This document shows positions 1 through 5,485 of a stretch of DNA of 7,353 nt, in pieces (positions within the stretch are counted from its first letter, which is position 1; each line of letters begins with the position of its first letter). Both the position numbers and the translations under genes were made by a program. The notes below the pieces were generated by a model. It saw only the letters and a program-made list of their open reading frames with translations, was not told the origin of the DNA and did not search any database. This stretch comes from Paraktedonobacter sp034437695 (lineage in GTDB: Bacteria; Chloroflexota; Ktedonobacteria; Ktedonobacterales; Ktedonobacteraceae), in assembly GCA_034437695.1 (NCBI GenBank), contig DAOTTJ010000381.1:1-7353 (forward strand), written 5' to 3'.

Positions 1-447
1 CTCCATCAATTTAACAAGGTTGAGCTTTTTCAACTCGTGGAGCCGCAGACCTCCTACGAGGTGCTGGAACAGATGATCGCCCATGCTGAGGTCATCTTGC
101 GCCGGCTCGAACTCCCCTACCGTGTGGTTGAGCTGTGTGCACAGCATCTCCCCTTTACCTCGGCCAGAACCATCGACCTGGAGGTCTGGATGGCCGGCCA
201 GAATCGCTATCTGGAGATTTCGTCGATTAGTAATTGTGAAGCCTTTCAGGCGCGACGTGCGGAGATCAAATATCGGCCGCAGCAGAGTACGCGAGCAGAA
301 TATCTCCATACACTCAATGGTGCAGGGCTGGCGGTTGGACGTACGATGGCTGCGCTGCTTGAAGCGTATCAGCAGGCCGACGGCAGCGTCATCGTCCCGA
401 AAGAGCTGCGCCCCTTTATGGGCGTTTCAGCCCTCGTCGCCGACTAA
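1..447 (+). CDS. serS: Seryl-tRNA synthetase, C-terminal part (5' end outside window)
   Basis: This is the last 148 codons of a class II aminoacyl-tRNA synthetase that charges tRNA-Ser with serine in the cytoplasm. The frame is open from base 1, so the gene enters from the left; the GTG at 37 is an internal valine codon, not a start. The first residues, HQFNKVEL, match the end of class II motif 2 in SerRS. The block VVELCAQHLPFTSARTIDLE followed by VWMAGQNRYLEISSISNC is the typical SerRS active-site stretch. Motif 3 is LNGAGLAVGRT (bases 313-345) with its arginine intact. The C-terminus (VPKELRPFMG) is where bacterial SerRS normally ends, so the gene looks complete at its 3' end and functional. 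A tRNA-Ser gene starts 125 bp downstream. The N-terminal tRNA-binding coiled coil lies outside the window and cannot be judged. Confidence 0.97.
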   Translation, partial: LHQFNKVELFQLVEPQTSYEVLEQMIAHAEVILRRLELPYRVVELCAQHLPFTSARTIDLEVWMAGQNRYLEISSISNCEAFQARRAEIKYRPQQSTRAEYLHTLNGAGLAVGRTMAALLEAYQQADGSVIVPKELRPFMGVSALVAD

Positions 448-535
448 GTGGTCGGTGGGGCAGGCTGCTTGAAAACCAAAAGTACTGGTACTTCTTCACC
501 TATGCCTCTCAATACCGATCTATTTGCGCAAACAC

Positions 536-565
536 TTGGCAAAATGAACGCGGATATGGTATAGT
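536..565 (+). promoter_or_regulatory. Promoter of tRNA-Ser
   Basis: TTGGCA (536-541) and TATAGT (560-565) are separated by 18 bp. The -10 box is preceded by TG one base upstream (557-558), an extended -10. A start about 7 bases past the -10 would fall almost exactly at the mature 5' end of the tRNA at 573, leaving little or no 5' leader. The tRNA can therefore be transcribed independently of serS. Confidence 0.65.
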
Positions 566-572
566 CTGAAAC

Positions 573-656
573 GGAGGGATGGCAGAGTGGACGATTGCGG
601 CTGTCTTGAAAACAGCTGAGCCAAAAGCTCCGGGGGTTCGAATCCCTCTCCCTCCG
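573..656 (+). tRNA. tRNA-Ser (anticodon UGA)
   Basis: This folds as a complete 84-nt class II tRNA. The 7-bp acceptor stem pairs 573-579 (GGAGGGA) with 649-655 (TCCCTCC), and the discriminator is G656, as is usual for tRNA-Ser. The anticodon arm is 600-616 with loop CTTGAAA, giving anticodon TGA at 607-609, which reads UCA and, by wobble, other UCN codons. The long variable arm (GAGC/GCTC at 618-621 and 627-630) is the hallmark of serine and leucine tRNAs and a SerRS identity element. The T arm is 632-648 with loop TTCGAAT and one G-U pair. CCA is not encoded. The gene lies directly downstream of serS. Confidence 0.97.
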
Positions 657-663
657 CTCTACG

Positions 664-699
664 GCAGAGCAGATGTTTGCATCTCGATGCACGCTCTGT
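664..699 (+). other. Hairpin structure after tRNA-Ser
   Basis: GCAGAGC (664-670) pairs with GCTCTGT (693-699, one G-U) and encloses a second stem, AGATG/CATCT (671-675 and 680-684). It is not followed by a T-tract (CATTTACG), so it is at best a processing or weak termination signal for the tRNA transcript. In the rest of the 657-880 gap I see no credible gene and no clear promoter. Confidence 0.3.
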
Positions 700-880
700 C
701 ATTTACGATTCTGGGATTGACCACGGGATAGGCCATCGGGGGATTGGTTTATCAAGTGCCGTTTTAGAGCAACATCCTGATAACCGTGGTTGGCTTGCTG
801 TGAGGTTCGTCTATGGCTCACAGAGCCTTGTCAACGGCTTGCTTACTTGCGCTGTCTCGTGCTGTGAAAGGTGAAAAAGA

Positions 881-2323
881 GTGTCACTGATAGGTTCATT
901 AGAGCAGTTTGATCTCGCAAATATTTTGCGGCGCATCGAGGTGTTTGCTAAAACTGGTCTGCTCGTGGTAAAGCACGAGCGACTCTGGGTTGAGTTTTAT
1001 TTTCGCCAGGGCCAGCTTGTCTGTATTGGTCCAGTGCGCTCAAATGCCACGCTGGTCGATCGCTTACTCGCTGCCAGACTGCTTACTGCCCAGATGAATC
1101 CTCAGTTGAAACAGGTGGTCGCTGCGGTTAGCGCGAATGAGACGCAGATAGCGGTCGCGCTGATTAACCAGGGGTACCTTAGCCGCGAAGGGTTGCGAGC
1201 CTGGTCGGCACACGAGACGACGCAAATTTTGCAGGCTGTACTCATGTGGTCGGCTGGCTCAATCTACTTCGAAGACGACCAACCAACACCCGCCGATCGT
1301 CTCCTGGTGGCTCTCTCTGTCTCCACACTGCTCGATACCCTGACCGCCGCAGGTCAGCAGCCTCTCCCCCGTCCTGCCAGCACGAGTGCACCTCTGACCG
1401 ACGAACCTATCTCTCCGTTAATTACTACGGCTTTGCCCGATACAGATCGACCAAAACAGATCAACCCTGCGCCAAGCAATGTTCCGTCTGTAACGGCGGT
1501 TCCTAACTCGGAGCCGTTGCGCACAGTTCCGTCGACAGATCAGCCTTTGAACTTCTCCGCGCCTCAGGACCTTTCAGGCGGTTTCTTAAATGCCTCGCAG
1601 CTTATTGACGATAATCCATTCAAGCAGGCTGCTGTCCCACTTAGTGCCGCGCAGTTGATTGAAAACTCTTCGCCCGAGACCTTTGCTTCGCTTGCTCCTG
1701 CGAAAGGTCTGTTCGGTGGTGAGGTAGAGATTGTGGCCCAGGCACAACATTTTCTGACACCTCCGCAGCCTGTGCATCATCCTCTTCCGCCCGCACGTAT
1801 CGATACATCTTTTATGACACCAGCTCTGGTATTGGTTCCGGTTGACCTTTCCGCTCTACGGATACGCAATCCGCAGGTCCAGCTCACGCCAGATCAATGG
1901 CGTCTCTTCTCAGCGGTCGACGGTCATGCTTCTTTGCAAGATATCTGCCAGGCGTTGAGCGCTCCCAGTGAGGTCGTCTGTACCCTGGCCGGAGAGTTGA
2001 TTGCGATTGGCCTGGTTACGCCTCTTACGCAGGCTCCAGTTGGCTTTAGCTCATCAGCTAATGTATCAGTAAGTGGCATGACGGGCGCACAGTCGTCCAT
2101 CCAGCCTTCTGCTGCGTATATGGCTCTCCCAGGGCGGTCTTCGGCTGGCGCTCCCCCCTACGCGGTGCCGATTGAGACGCATTCGCAGTGGGGAAATGGG
2201 AATAACGGGACGACCTTTATGGTCGGTGGAGGTTGGGTATTGAATGCGGGCCAGACGCAGAGTCAGTCCATGCCCGCACAGTTAAGTTCTGCCTATGCTC
2301 CTGTAGGTGGTGGTTATCGCTAG
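881..2323 (+). CDS. PATAN (DUF4388) domain protein with disordered linker
   Basis: This is a 480-residue soluble protein with no signal peptide or membrane segment. Residues 1 to about 157 resemble the PATAN/DUF4388 domain (start MSLIGSLEQFDLANILR, then FYFRQGQLVCI). PATAN is named after the cyanobacterial PatA N-terminus, is found in response regulators and gliding/signalling proteins, and is thought to mediate protein-protein contacts. Residues 158-316 are a Pro/Ser/Thr-rich linker, probably disordered, holding two similar short motifs (ASQLIDD 238-244, AAQLIEN 256-262). Residues about 317-390 (LTPDQWRLFSAVDG, then LQDICQAL) look like the small helical/winged-helix-like module often seen C-terminal to DUF4388. 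The last 90 residues are Gly/Ser/Gln-rich. The GTG start follows AAAGGTG (867-873) at good spacing and begins exactly at the domain's usual N-terminus. The activator gene follows 100 bp later on the same strand. The molecular role is unknown. Confidence 0.85.
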   Translation: MSLIGSLEQFDLANILRRIEVFAKTGLLVVKHERLWVEFYFRQGQLVCIGPVRSNATLVDRLLAARLLTAQMNPQLKQVVAAVSANETQIAVALINQGYLSREGLRAWSAHETTQILQAVLMWSAGSIYFEDDQPTPADRLLVALSVSTLLDTLTAAGQQPLPRPASTSAPLTDEPISPLITTALPDTDRPKQINPAPSNVPSVTAVPNSEPLRTVPSTDQPLNFSAPQDLSGGFLNASQLIDDNPFKQAAVPLSAAQLIENSSPETFASLAPAKGLFGGEVEIVAQAQHFLTPPQPVHHPLPPARIDTSFMTPALVLVPVDLSALRIRNPQVQLTPDQWRLFSAVDGHASLQDICQALSAPSEVVCTLAGELIAIGLVTPLTQAPVGFSSSANVSVSGMTGAQSSIQPSAAYMALPGRSSAGAPPYAVPIETHSQWGNGNNGTTFMVGGGWVLNAGQTQSQSMPAQLSSAYAPVGGGYR

Positions 2324-2366
2324 CTCATAGTGCGCCGCGCCAGTCTACCTCTTTTGTAACCCGCTT

Positions 2367-2385
2367 GCTGGTTATTCAGCTTTTT
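2367..2385 (+). terminator. Weak terminator-like hairpin after the PATAN gene
   Basis: A 4-bp stem, GCTG (2367-2370) with CAGC (2377-2380), is followed directly by TTTTT (2381-2385). The stem is short, so termination would be partial at most and readthrough into the downstream activator gene is plausible. Confidence 0.25.
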
Positions 2386-2423
2386 CTGCTCCGCGCTGTA
2401 TTGTATTGTTGAAGGGATAATGT

Positions 2424-3506
2424 GTGAAGGGACACCTCGTGCCATCGGGATATGATTATAGGCCGCCTGAAAAACAGGCTGCTCAGGAGAGTGTGTTAGA
2501 TCCGCTCGCCAGTATTGGTCTGATTGTAGGCAATAGCCCTGCTATGCGCGAAATAGCCGCACAGATGTGCCAGGTGGCGGCTTCGCCAGATACGACCGTC
2601 TTGCTGCAAGGTGAGACTGGGACAGGTAAGGAGGTTTTTGCACGTGCGATCCACTTGCTGAGTCGGCGAGCTGCTTATCAGTTTGTCGATGTCAATTGTG
2701 CCGCTATTCCCGAAACTCTCTGGGAGACCGAACTGTTTGGGGTCGAGGCTGGTGCATTTACCGACGCTAGAACCTCCCGCGAGGGCTATTTTCTGCGTGC
2801 GGACGGGGGGACGCTTTTTCTGGATGAAGTCGGGTCGATGCCTCAAGCGGTCCAGGCCAAGCTGCTGCGTTTCCTGGAGACACGCAGTTTCAGGCGCGTA
2901 GGTAGTCTGAAAGAGATCCATGTGCGCCTGCGCGTTATCTCGGCAACCAATGTCGATCTGCACGACGCTGTGGCTCATCGCGCCTTTCGCGAGGATCTTT
3001 ACTATCGCTTACAGGTGCTTACCCTCTATCTGCCCCCACTGCGTAGCCGGGCGGAGGATGTGGAGCCGCTAGTCCAACATTTTCTACGTCTCTCTTCACC
3101 TCAGGGCGAAGAACCCCTGCGCATCAGCACTGAGGCTCTGGCGCTGCTTCAGCGCTATTTTTGGCCGGGAAATATTCGCGAGCTGCGCAGTGTCATTCAA
3201 CGTGGTCAGATTCTCTGCCGGGACCATGAGATCCGTCCCGATGATCTACCTCAGGTGATCCGCCAGGGCGGTTCCAGCGACCTGGAACGTCTACGCGAGG
3301 TGAGCGAGCGCATCCACCTCCCCGCTGAAGGCATGAAACTCCCGGCTTTTATCAACGAGATCGAGCATCGTCTGGTCGGTGAGGCTCTGGAACTCTGTCA
3401 CGATAATCAGGTGCGAGCCGCCGCGCTGCTTGGCTTGACGCGGGATCAGTTGCGCTATCGAATGCGTCAACGTCAGGCGGCTATGCAGTCGGGAGAGCGA
3501 GGCTAG
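2424..3506 (+). CDS. Sigma-54-type AAA+ transcriptional activator lacking a sensor domain, GAFTDA variant
   Basis: This is a 360-aa enhancer-binding protein of the NtrC/PspF class, which uses ATP to remodel sigma-54 RNA polymerase at promoters. Visible motifs are Walker A GETGTGKE (63-70), the loop-1 motif GAFTDA (110-115) in place of canonical GAFTGA, Walker B TLFLDEV (130-136, D134/E135), sensor I ATN (174-176), arginine fingers in FREDLYYRL (R189, R195), sensor II WPGNIREL (247-254) and a Fis-type helix-turn-helix (about 312-350). Only about 30 residues precede the AAA+ domain, so there is no receiver, GAF or PAS domain, as in PspF. The GTG start is set by GAAGGG (2411-2416), 7 bases upstream, and an in-frame TAA at 2418-2420. 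Control must come from a partner protein or from expression level. Its stop codon overlaps the stop of moeA on the opposite strand. Whether the genome encodes RpoN cannot be seen here. Confidence 0.93.
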   Translation: MKGHLVPSGYDYRPPEKQAAQESVLDPLASIGLIVGNSPAMREIAAQMCQVAASPDTTVLLQGETGTGKEVFARAIHLLSRRAAYQFVDVNCAAIPETLWETELFGVEAGAFTDARTSREGYFLRADGGTLFLDEVGSMPQAVQAKLLRFLETRSFRRVGSLKEIHVRLRVISATNVDLHDAVAHRAFREDLYYRLQVLTLYLPPLRSRAEDVEPLVQHFLRLSSPQGEEPLRISTEALALLQRYFWPGNIRELRSVIQRGQILCRDHEIRPDDLPQVIRQGGSSDLERLREVSERIHLPAEGMKLPAFINEIEHRLVGEALELCHDNQVRAAALLGLTRDQLRYRMRQRQAAMQSGERG

Positions 3507-4720
3507 ACCTCGGGCCAGTCCAGCATAAGCGCTTCAACTGATTCGCCCGGCTTGACGCTCACCTCGGGAGGAACAATCAACAGTGCGTTGGCATAGAGTA
3601 GAGAGGTCATAATATTTGAACCCTGATTGCCCGTTGTGCGAGCGACAAAGCGCCCGTCTTCTCGCTCTACATGGGCGCGGACATAGTGGCGGCGGCTGGC
3701 TTTATCCGCGACTCCTTCAATCGATACCACTTCGATGTGTGGACGATGCAGACGGGTGTGGCCCAGCATTTTACGGAGCAGCGGGCGACCAAAGAGTTCA
3801 AACGTGACGGCGGTCGAGACTGGGTTGCCCGGTAGTCCGAGCAGCGGCGTCTGACCGATATGCCCGAAGGCGACCGGCTTTCCAGGTCGCATGTCGATGC
3901 GCCAGAATTGCATCTCTCCACGCTCCGCCATGATGTCTTTCACCAGATCAAAGTCGCCGACCGACACGCCGCCAGAGGTAATGAGCAGGTCGCTGCTACT
4001 GGCCTGGTCGAATTTTTCGCGCAGACTGGCGACGGTGTCACGCGCTATACCCAGCGACCGCGTATGTGCGCCGGCCCGCCTGGCTGCCGCTTCCAGCAGA
4101 TAGCTGTTACTGTTGCGGATCTTGCCCGGCTGAAGCGGTTGGTCGACCTCGATAATCTCGTCGCCTGTTCCCAGGATGGCTACCTCTGGTTGGCGCGTGA
4201 CCGCTACTGTTGCTCGTCCAAGCGTGGCCAGGACGCCGATCTCCCAGGGACCTATCGCGCTTCCTTTGCGGAGAATAAGTTGCCCGCGCTGCATATCTTC
4301 GCCCGCCGGCCGCACATTGTTGCTAGGGGGGACCGCGCTGAGTACCTCGACCCAGGTGCTTGTGGGACCGTCGTAGTTGGTCAATTCAATCTGAATCACC
4401 GCGTCAGCACCTGCGGGCAGGGGCGCACCTGTCATGATACGCATAGCTGTCCCCGCCTCCACCGTGCGTTCAGCCACGTAGCCAGCCGCGATCTCACCTG
4501 TGACGTGCAGGCGTGGGGGACGACCAGCCTGCGGTTGACTATCCTGACTGCGCAGCGCAAAGCCATCCATCGCCGAATTAGCAAATGGCGGCATATCCTC
4601 ATTAGCGCTTATATCCTCGGCCAGAACCAGATTCAGGGACTGAGCCAGCGGTACCTGTATAGTTGAAAGCGGGTGAATCGCGTCCAGAATGCGCTCCAGA
4701 GCTTCCTCAACGCTCATCAT
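3503..4720 (-). CDS. moeA: Molybdopterin molybdenumtransferase MoeA
   Basis: MoeA inserts molybdate into adenylylated molybdopterin, the last common step of molybdenum cofactor synthesis, in the cytoplasm. The protein is 405 aa, a normal family length. All expected parts are present: the N-terminal signature PPFANSAMDGFA (about 44-55), the domain II stretch AGTAMRIMTGAPLPAGADAV, the MoCF-binding fold with VAILGTGDEI and TSGGVSVGDFD (about 248-258), then MRPGKPVAFG and LLGLPGNPVS (about 278-302), and a C-terminal beta-barrel domain (about 310-400). The frame extends up to a TTG at 4747, but the tandem ATG codons at 4720 and 4717 are preferred because a strong Shine-Dalgarno sequence lies just upstream and the conserved sequence begins at MSVEEAL. 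The gene ends in TAG within a CTAG shared with the convergent activator gene. No other molybdenum gene is in the window. tRNA-Glu lies upstream on the same strand. Confidence 0.96.
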   Translation of the reverse strand: MMSVEEALERILDAIHPLSTIQVPLAQSLNLVLAEDISANEDMPPFANSAMDGFALRSQDSQPQAGRPPRLHVTGEIAAGYVAERTVEAGTAMRIMTGAPLPAGADAVIQIELTNYDGPTSTWVEVLSAVPPSNNVRPAGEDMQRGQLILRKGSAIGPWEIGVLATLGRATVAVTRQPEVAILGTGDEIIEVDQPLQPGKIRNSNSYLLEAAARRAGAHTRSLGIARDTVASLREKFDQASSSDLLITSGGVSVGDFDLVKDIMAERGEMQFWRIDMRPGKPVAFGHIGQTPLLGLPGNPVSTAVTFELFGRPLLRKMLGHTRLHRPHIEVVSIEGVADKASRRHYVRAHVEREDGRFVARTTGNQGSNIMTSLLYANALLIVPPEVSVKPGESVEALMLDWPEV

Positions 4721-4730
4721 AGATTTGTTG

Positions 4731-4739
4731 TCCTTCCTT
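4731..4739 (-). promoter_or_regulatory. Ribosome binding site that fixes the moeA start
   Basis: Read on the - strand this is AAGGAAGGA, lying 10 bases before the ATG at 4720-4718. It sits inside the frame extension that begins at the TTG at 4747, so that upstream start is unlikely to be used. Confidence 0.75.
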
Positions 4740-4761
4740 ACTGGCAAGGGGCAGATTAATC

Positions 4762-4812
4762 AAAAAAGAAAGAAGCCTGCCATGTCAAAAATAAGTGGAC
4801 ATAGCGGGCTTC
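4762..4812 (-). terminator. Intrinsic terminator after tRNA-Glu
   Basis: On the - strand a long stem pairs 4772-4780 with 4804-4812 and 4782-4786 with 4798-4802, with one mismatch (4781/4803) and one G-U. The loop is 11 nt (4787-4797). The outer stem is GAAGCC/GGCTTC and is followed on the - strand by TTTCTTTTTT (4771-4762). It begins 17 bp past the tRNA-Glu 3' end and about 40 bp before the moeA start, so it should end the tRNA transcript and separate it from moeA. I see no strong separate promoter between it and moeA. Confidence 0.85.
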
Positions 4813-4828
4813 TCTCAAAAATAACCAA

Positions 4829-4902
4829 TACCTCGTACGGGATTCGAACCCGTGGTCTCCGCCTTGAAAGGGCGGCGTCCTGGGCCGCTAGACGAACGAG
4901 GC
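4829..4902 (-). tRNA. tRNA-Glu (anticodon UUC)
   Basis: This is a complete 74-nt cloverleaf on the - strand. The acceptor GCCTCGT pairs with ACGAGGT, the D arm starts GTCTAGCGG, the anticodon arm is CCGCC/GGCGG with loop CTTTCAA and anticodon TTC (complement of 4866-4868), the variable loop is 5 nt, and the T arm is ACGGG/CCCGT with loop TTCGAAT. The discriminator is A (4829) and CCA is not encoded. Position 1-72 is a G-U wobble if the ends are placed this way, which is slightly unusual. It reads GAA and GAG codons and also provides Glu-tRNA for tetrapyrrole synthesis in bacteria using that route. Confidence 0.97.
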
Positions 4903-4961
4903 ATGTCCGATGATCGCAAAAACTACTTCATGATAGTTCTTGTAACCTCTCAAGCACTGTG

Positions 4962-4991
4962 ATTGTAACGTATAACGTGCCTCACTGTCAA
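4962..4991 (-). promoter_or_regulatory. Promoter of tRNA-Glu
   Basis: On the - strand the consensus -35 box TTGACA (4991-4986) is followed after 18 bp by TACAAT (4967-4962). The start would be near 4955, giving a leader of about 50 nt before the mature tRNA at 4902. This is one of the best sigma-70-type promoter matches in the window. Confidence 0.7.
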
Positions 4992-5050
4992 GCTCTTTGA
5001 GGGTCTGTTTTGATGTTTTGCAAAAAATGTCTAGTCTTACTACTCTCTGG

Positions 5051-5070
5051 GGTGGGGCGACCAGCAGGGA
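5051..5070 (+). repeat. 20-bp direct repeat, copy 1
   Basis: The sequence begins GGTGGGGCGACC and ends AGCAGGGA. It is identical over 20 bases to copy 2 at 5232-5251; including the preceding G, the identity is 21 bases. Confidence 0.95.
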
Positions 5071-5231
5071 CATAGGCATGAAGTGAAGCGGGAGGTAGCC
5101 CTTTGCCGGCACACTGTCCGGGGGACAGGTAATCTGGGGTGTCCCAACAACCTTTTTCTTTTGTTTTGCCGGAGGTAAAACAGGCAAAACAGGAGTGCAG
5201 AGAGATGCTCTCTGCTACCTTCATGCTTATG

Positions 5232-5251
5232 GGTGGGGCGACCAGCAGGGA
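5232..5251 (+). repeat. 20-bp direct repeat, copy 2
   Basis: Identical to copy 1 at 5051-5070 and in the same orientation, 181 bp away start to start. It is followed at once by a 7-bp hairpin (5254-5272). Confidence 0.95.
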
Positions 5252-5272
5252 TGCAAGGGGTGCAACCCCTTG

Positions 5273-5306
5273 ACTGGGGACTAGGACACAGCCCCAGTTT
5301 TCTTCT
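5273..5306 (+). terminator. Terminator-like hairpin downstream of the repeat element
   Basis: ACTGGGG (5273-5279) pairs with CCCCAGT (5292-5298), with a further CT/AG pair inside after a bulged A. It is followed by TTTTCTTCT (to 5306). No protein gene on the + strand ends nearby, so it either closes an unannotated small transcript across the repeat or is simply part of the repeat family. Confidence 0.45.
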
Positions 5307-5440
5307 CCCTCCGCGTCGTCGCAGGTGACGCATCAGAGGAAGCGTGACAGAGCACTATGGAGAGCGCAAGCCGCAGGCTTGAACAAGACTGGAAAGCCCT
5401 GATTGAATAACACACAACGAAATCTACCCCGCGTACATTA

Positions 5441-5449
5441 TGATACAAT
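5441..5449 (+). promoter_or_regulatory. Candidate extended -10 promoter of the DUF929 gene
   Basis: TGATACAAT fits an extended -10 (TG, one base, TACAAT), 37 bp before the GTG start at 5486. No convincing -35 is seen at the right distance. TATGAT (5439-5444) overlaps it as an alternative -10. Confidence 0.4.
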
Positions 5450-5485
5450 AGAAGGCAAATTTTCTTTAACTACAAAGGACGATGA

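Larger units (their letters stand above)
5051..5251. mobile_element. Possible small non-autonomous insertion or composite intergenic repeat
   Basis: An exact 20-bp direct repeat (5051-5070 and 5232-5251) brackets a 161-bp core (5071-5231). The ends of the core are inverted copies of each other: CATAGGCATGAAG (5071-5083) against CTTCATGCTTATG (5219-5231), with one mismatch. The similarity resumes as GTAGC (5095-5099) against GCTAC (5214-5218) once an 11-bp insertion in the left arm (5084-5094) is skipped. Inside are hairpins at 5114-5128 (CTGTCC/GGACAG), 5163-5190 (GTTTTGCC/GGCAAAAC) and 5197-5215 (GCAGAGAG/CTCTCTGC, 3-nt loop). There is no transposase. The layout matches a MITE-like element with a target-site duplication, but 20 bp is long for one. 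The direct repeats could instead be two copies of a dispersed intergenic repeat. Confidence 0.45.
4992..5485. other. Gene-free structured intergenic region
   Basis: No reading frame here looks like a real protein; those on the - strand are low-complexity Pro/Arg/Cys-rich translations of the repeats. Contents are: the 5051-5251 repeat element; hairpins at 5254-5272 (CAAGGGG/CCCCTTG), 5313-5331 (GCGTC/GACGC) and 5367-5381 (CAAGCC/GGCTTG); a terminator-like hairpin at 5273-5306; and the leader of the DUF929 gene. A weak promoter match, TTGCAA (5018-5023), 17 bp, TACTCT (5041-5046), lies just left of the element. Confidence 0.6.

Noticed and set aside
480..493. AAGTAC/GTACTT palindrome after serS as a terminator
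   Set aside because: It can form only about 5 bp with a 4-nt loop and has no T-tract after it.
444..702. Two - strand reading frames over tRNA-Ser
   Set aside because: They are antisense translations of the tRNA gene (the ERDSNPRSF-like peptide comes from the T arm).
677..874. 65-codon + strand frame before the PATAN gene
   Set aside because: It starts inside a hairpin, has no ribosome binding site and resembles no protein family.
2496..2978. 160-codon - strand frame inside the activator gene
   Set aside because: It is antisense to a well-conserved AAA+ domain and its own translation resembles nothing.
3860..4666. 268-codon + strand frame antisense to moeA
   Set aside because: moeA carries all family motifs on the other strand; this frame is a compositional shadow despite its length.
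4689..4913. + strand frame across the moeA start and tRNA-Glu
   Set aside because: Its second half is the translated complement of the tRNA (TSYGIRTRGLRLER).
4888..5333. Three overlapping - strand frames of 78-99 codons
   Set aside because: They translate the repeat element and its hairpins in different frames, have biased Pro/Arg/Cys content and no start signals.
5041..5381. CRISPR array
   Set aside because: Only two copies of the 20-bp repeat exist, and the segment between them is 161 bp with inverted ends, not a spacer.
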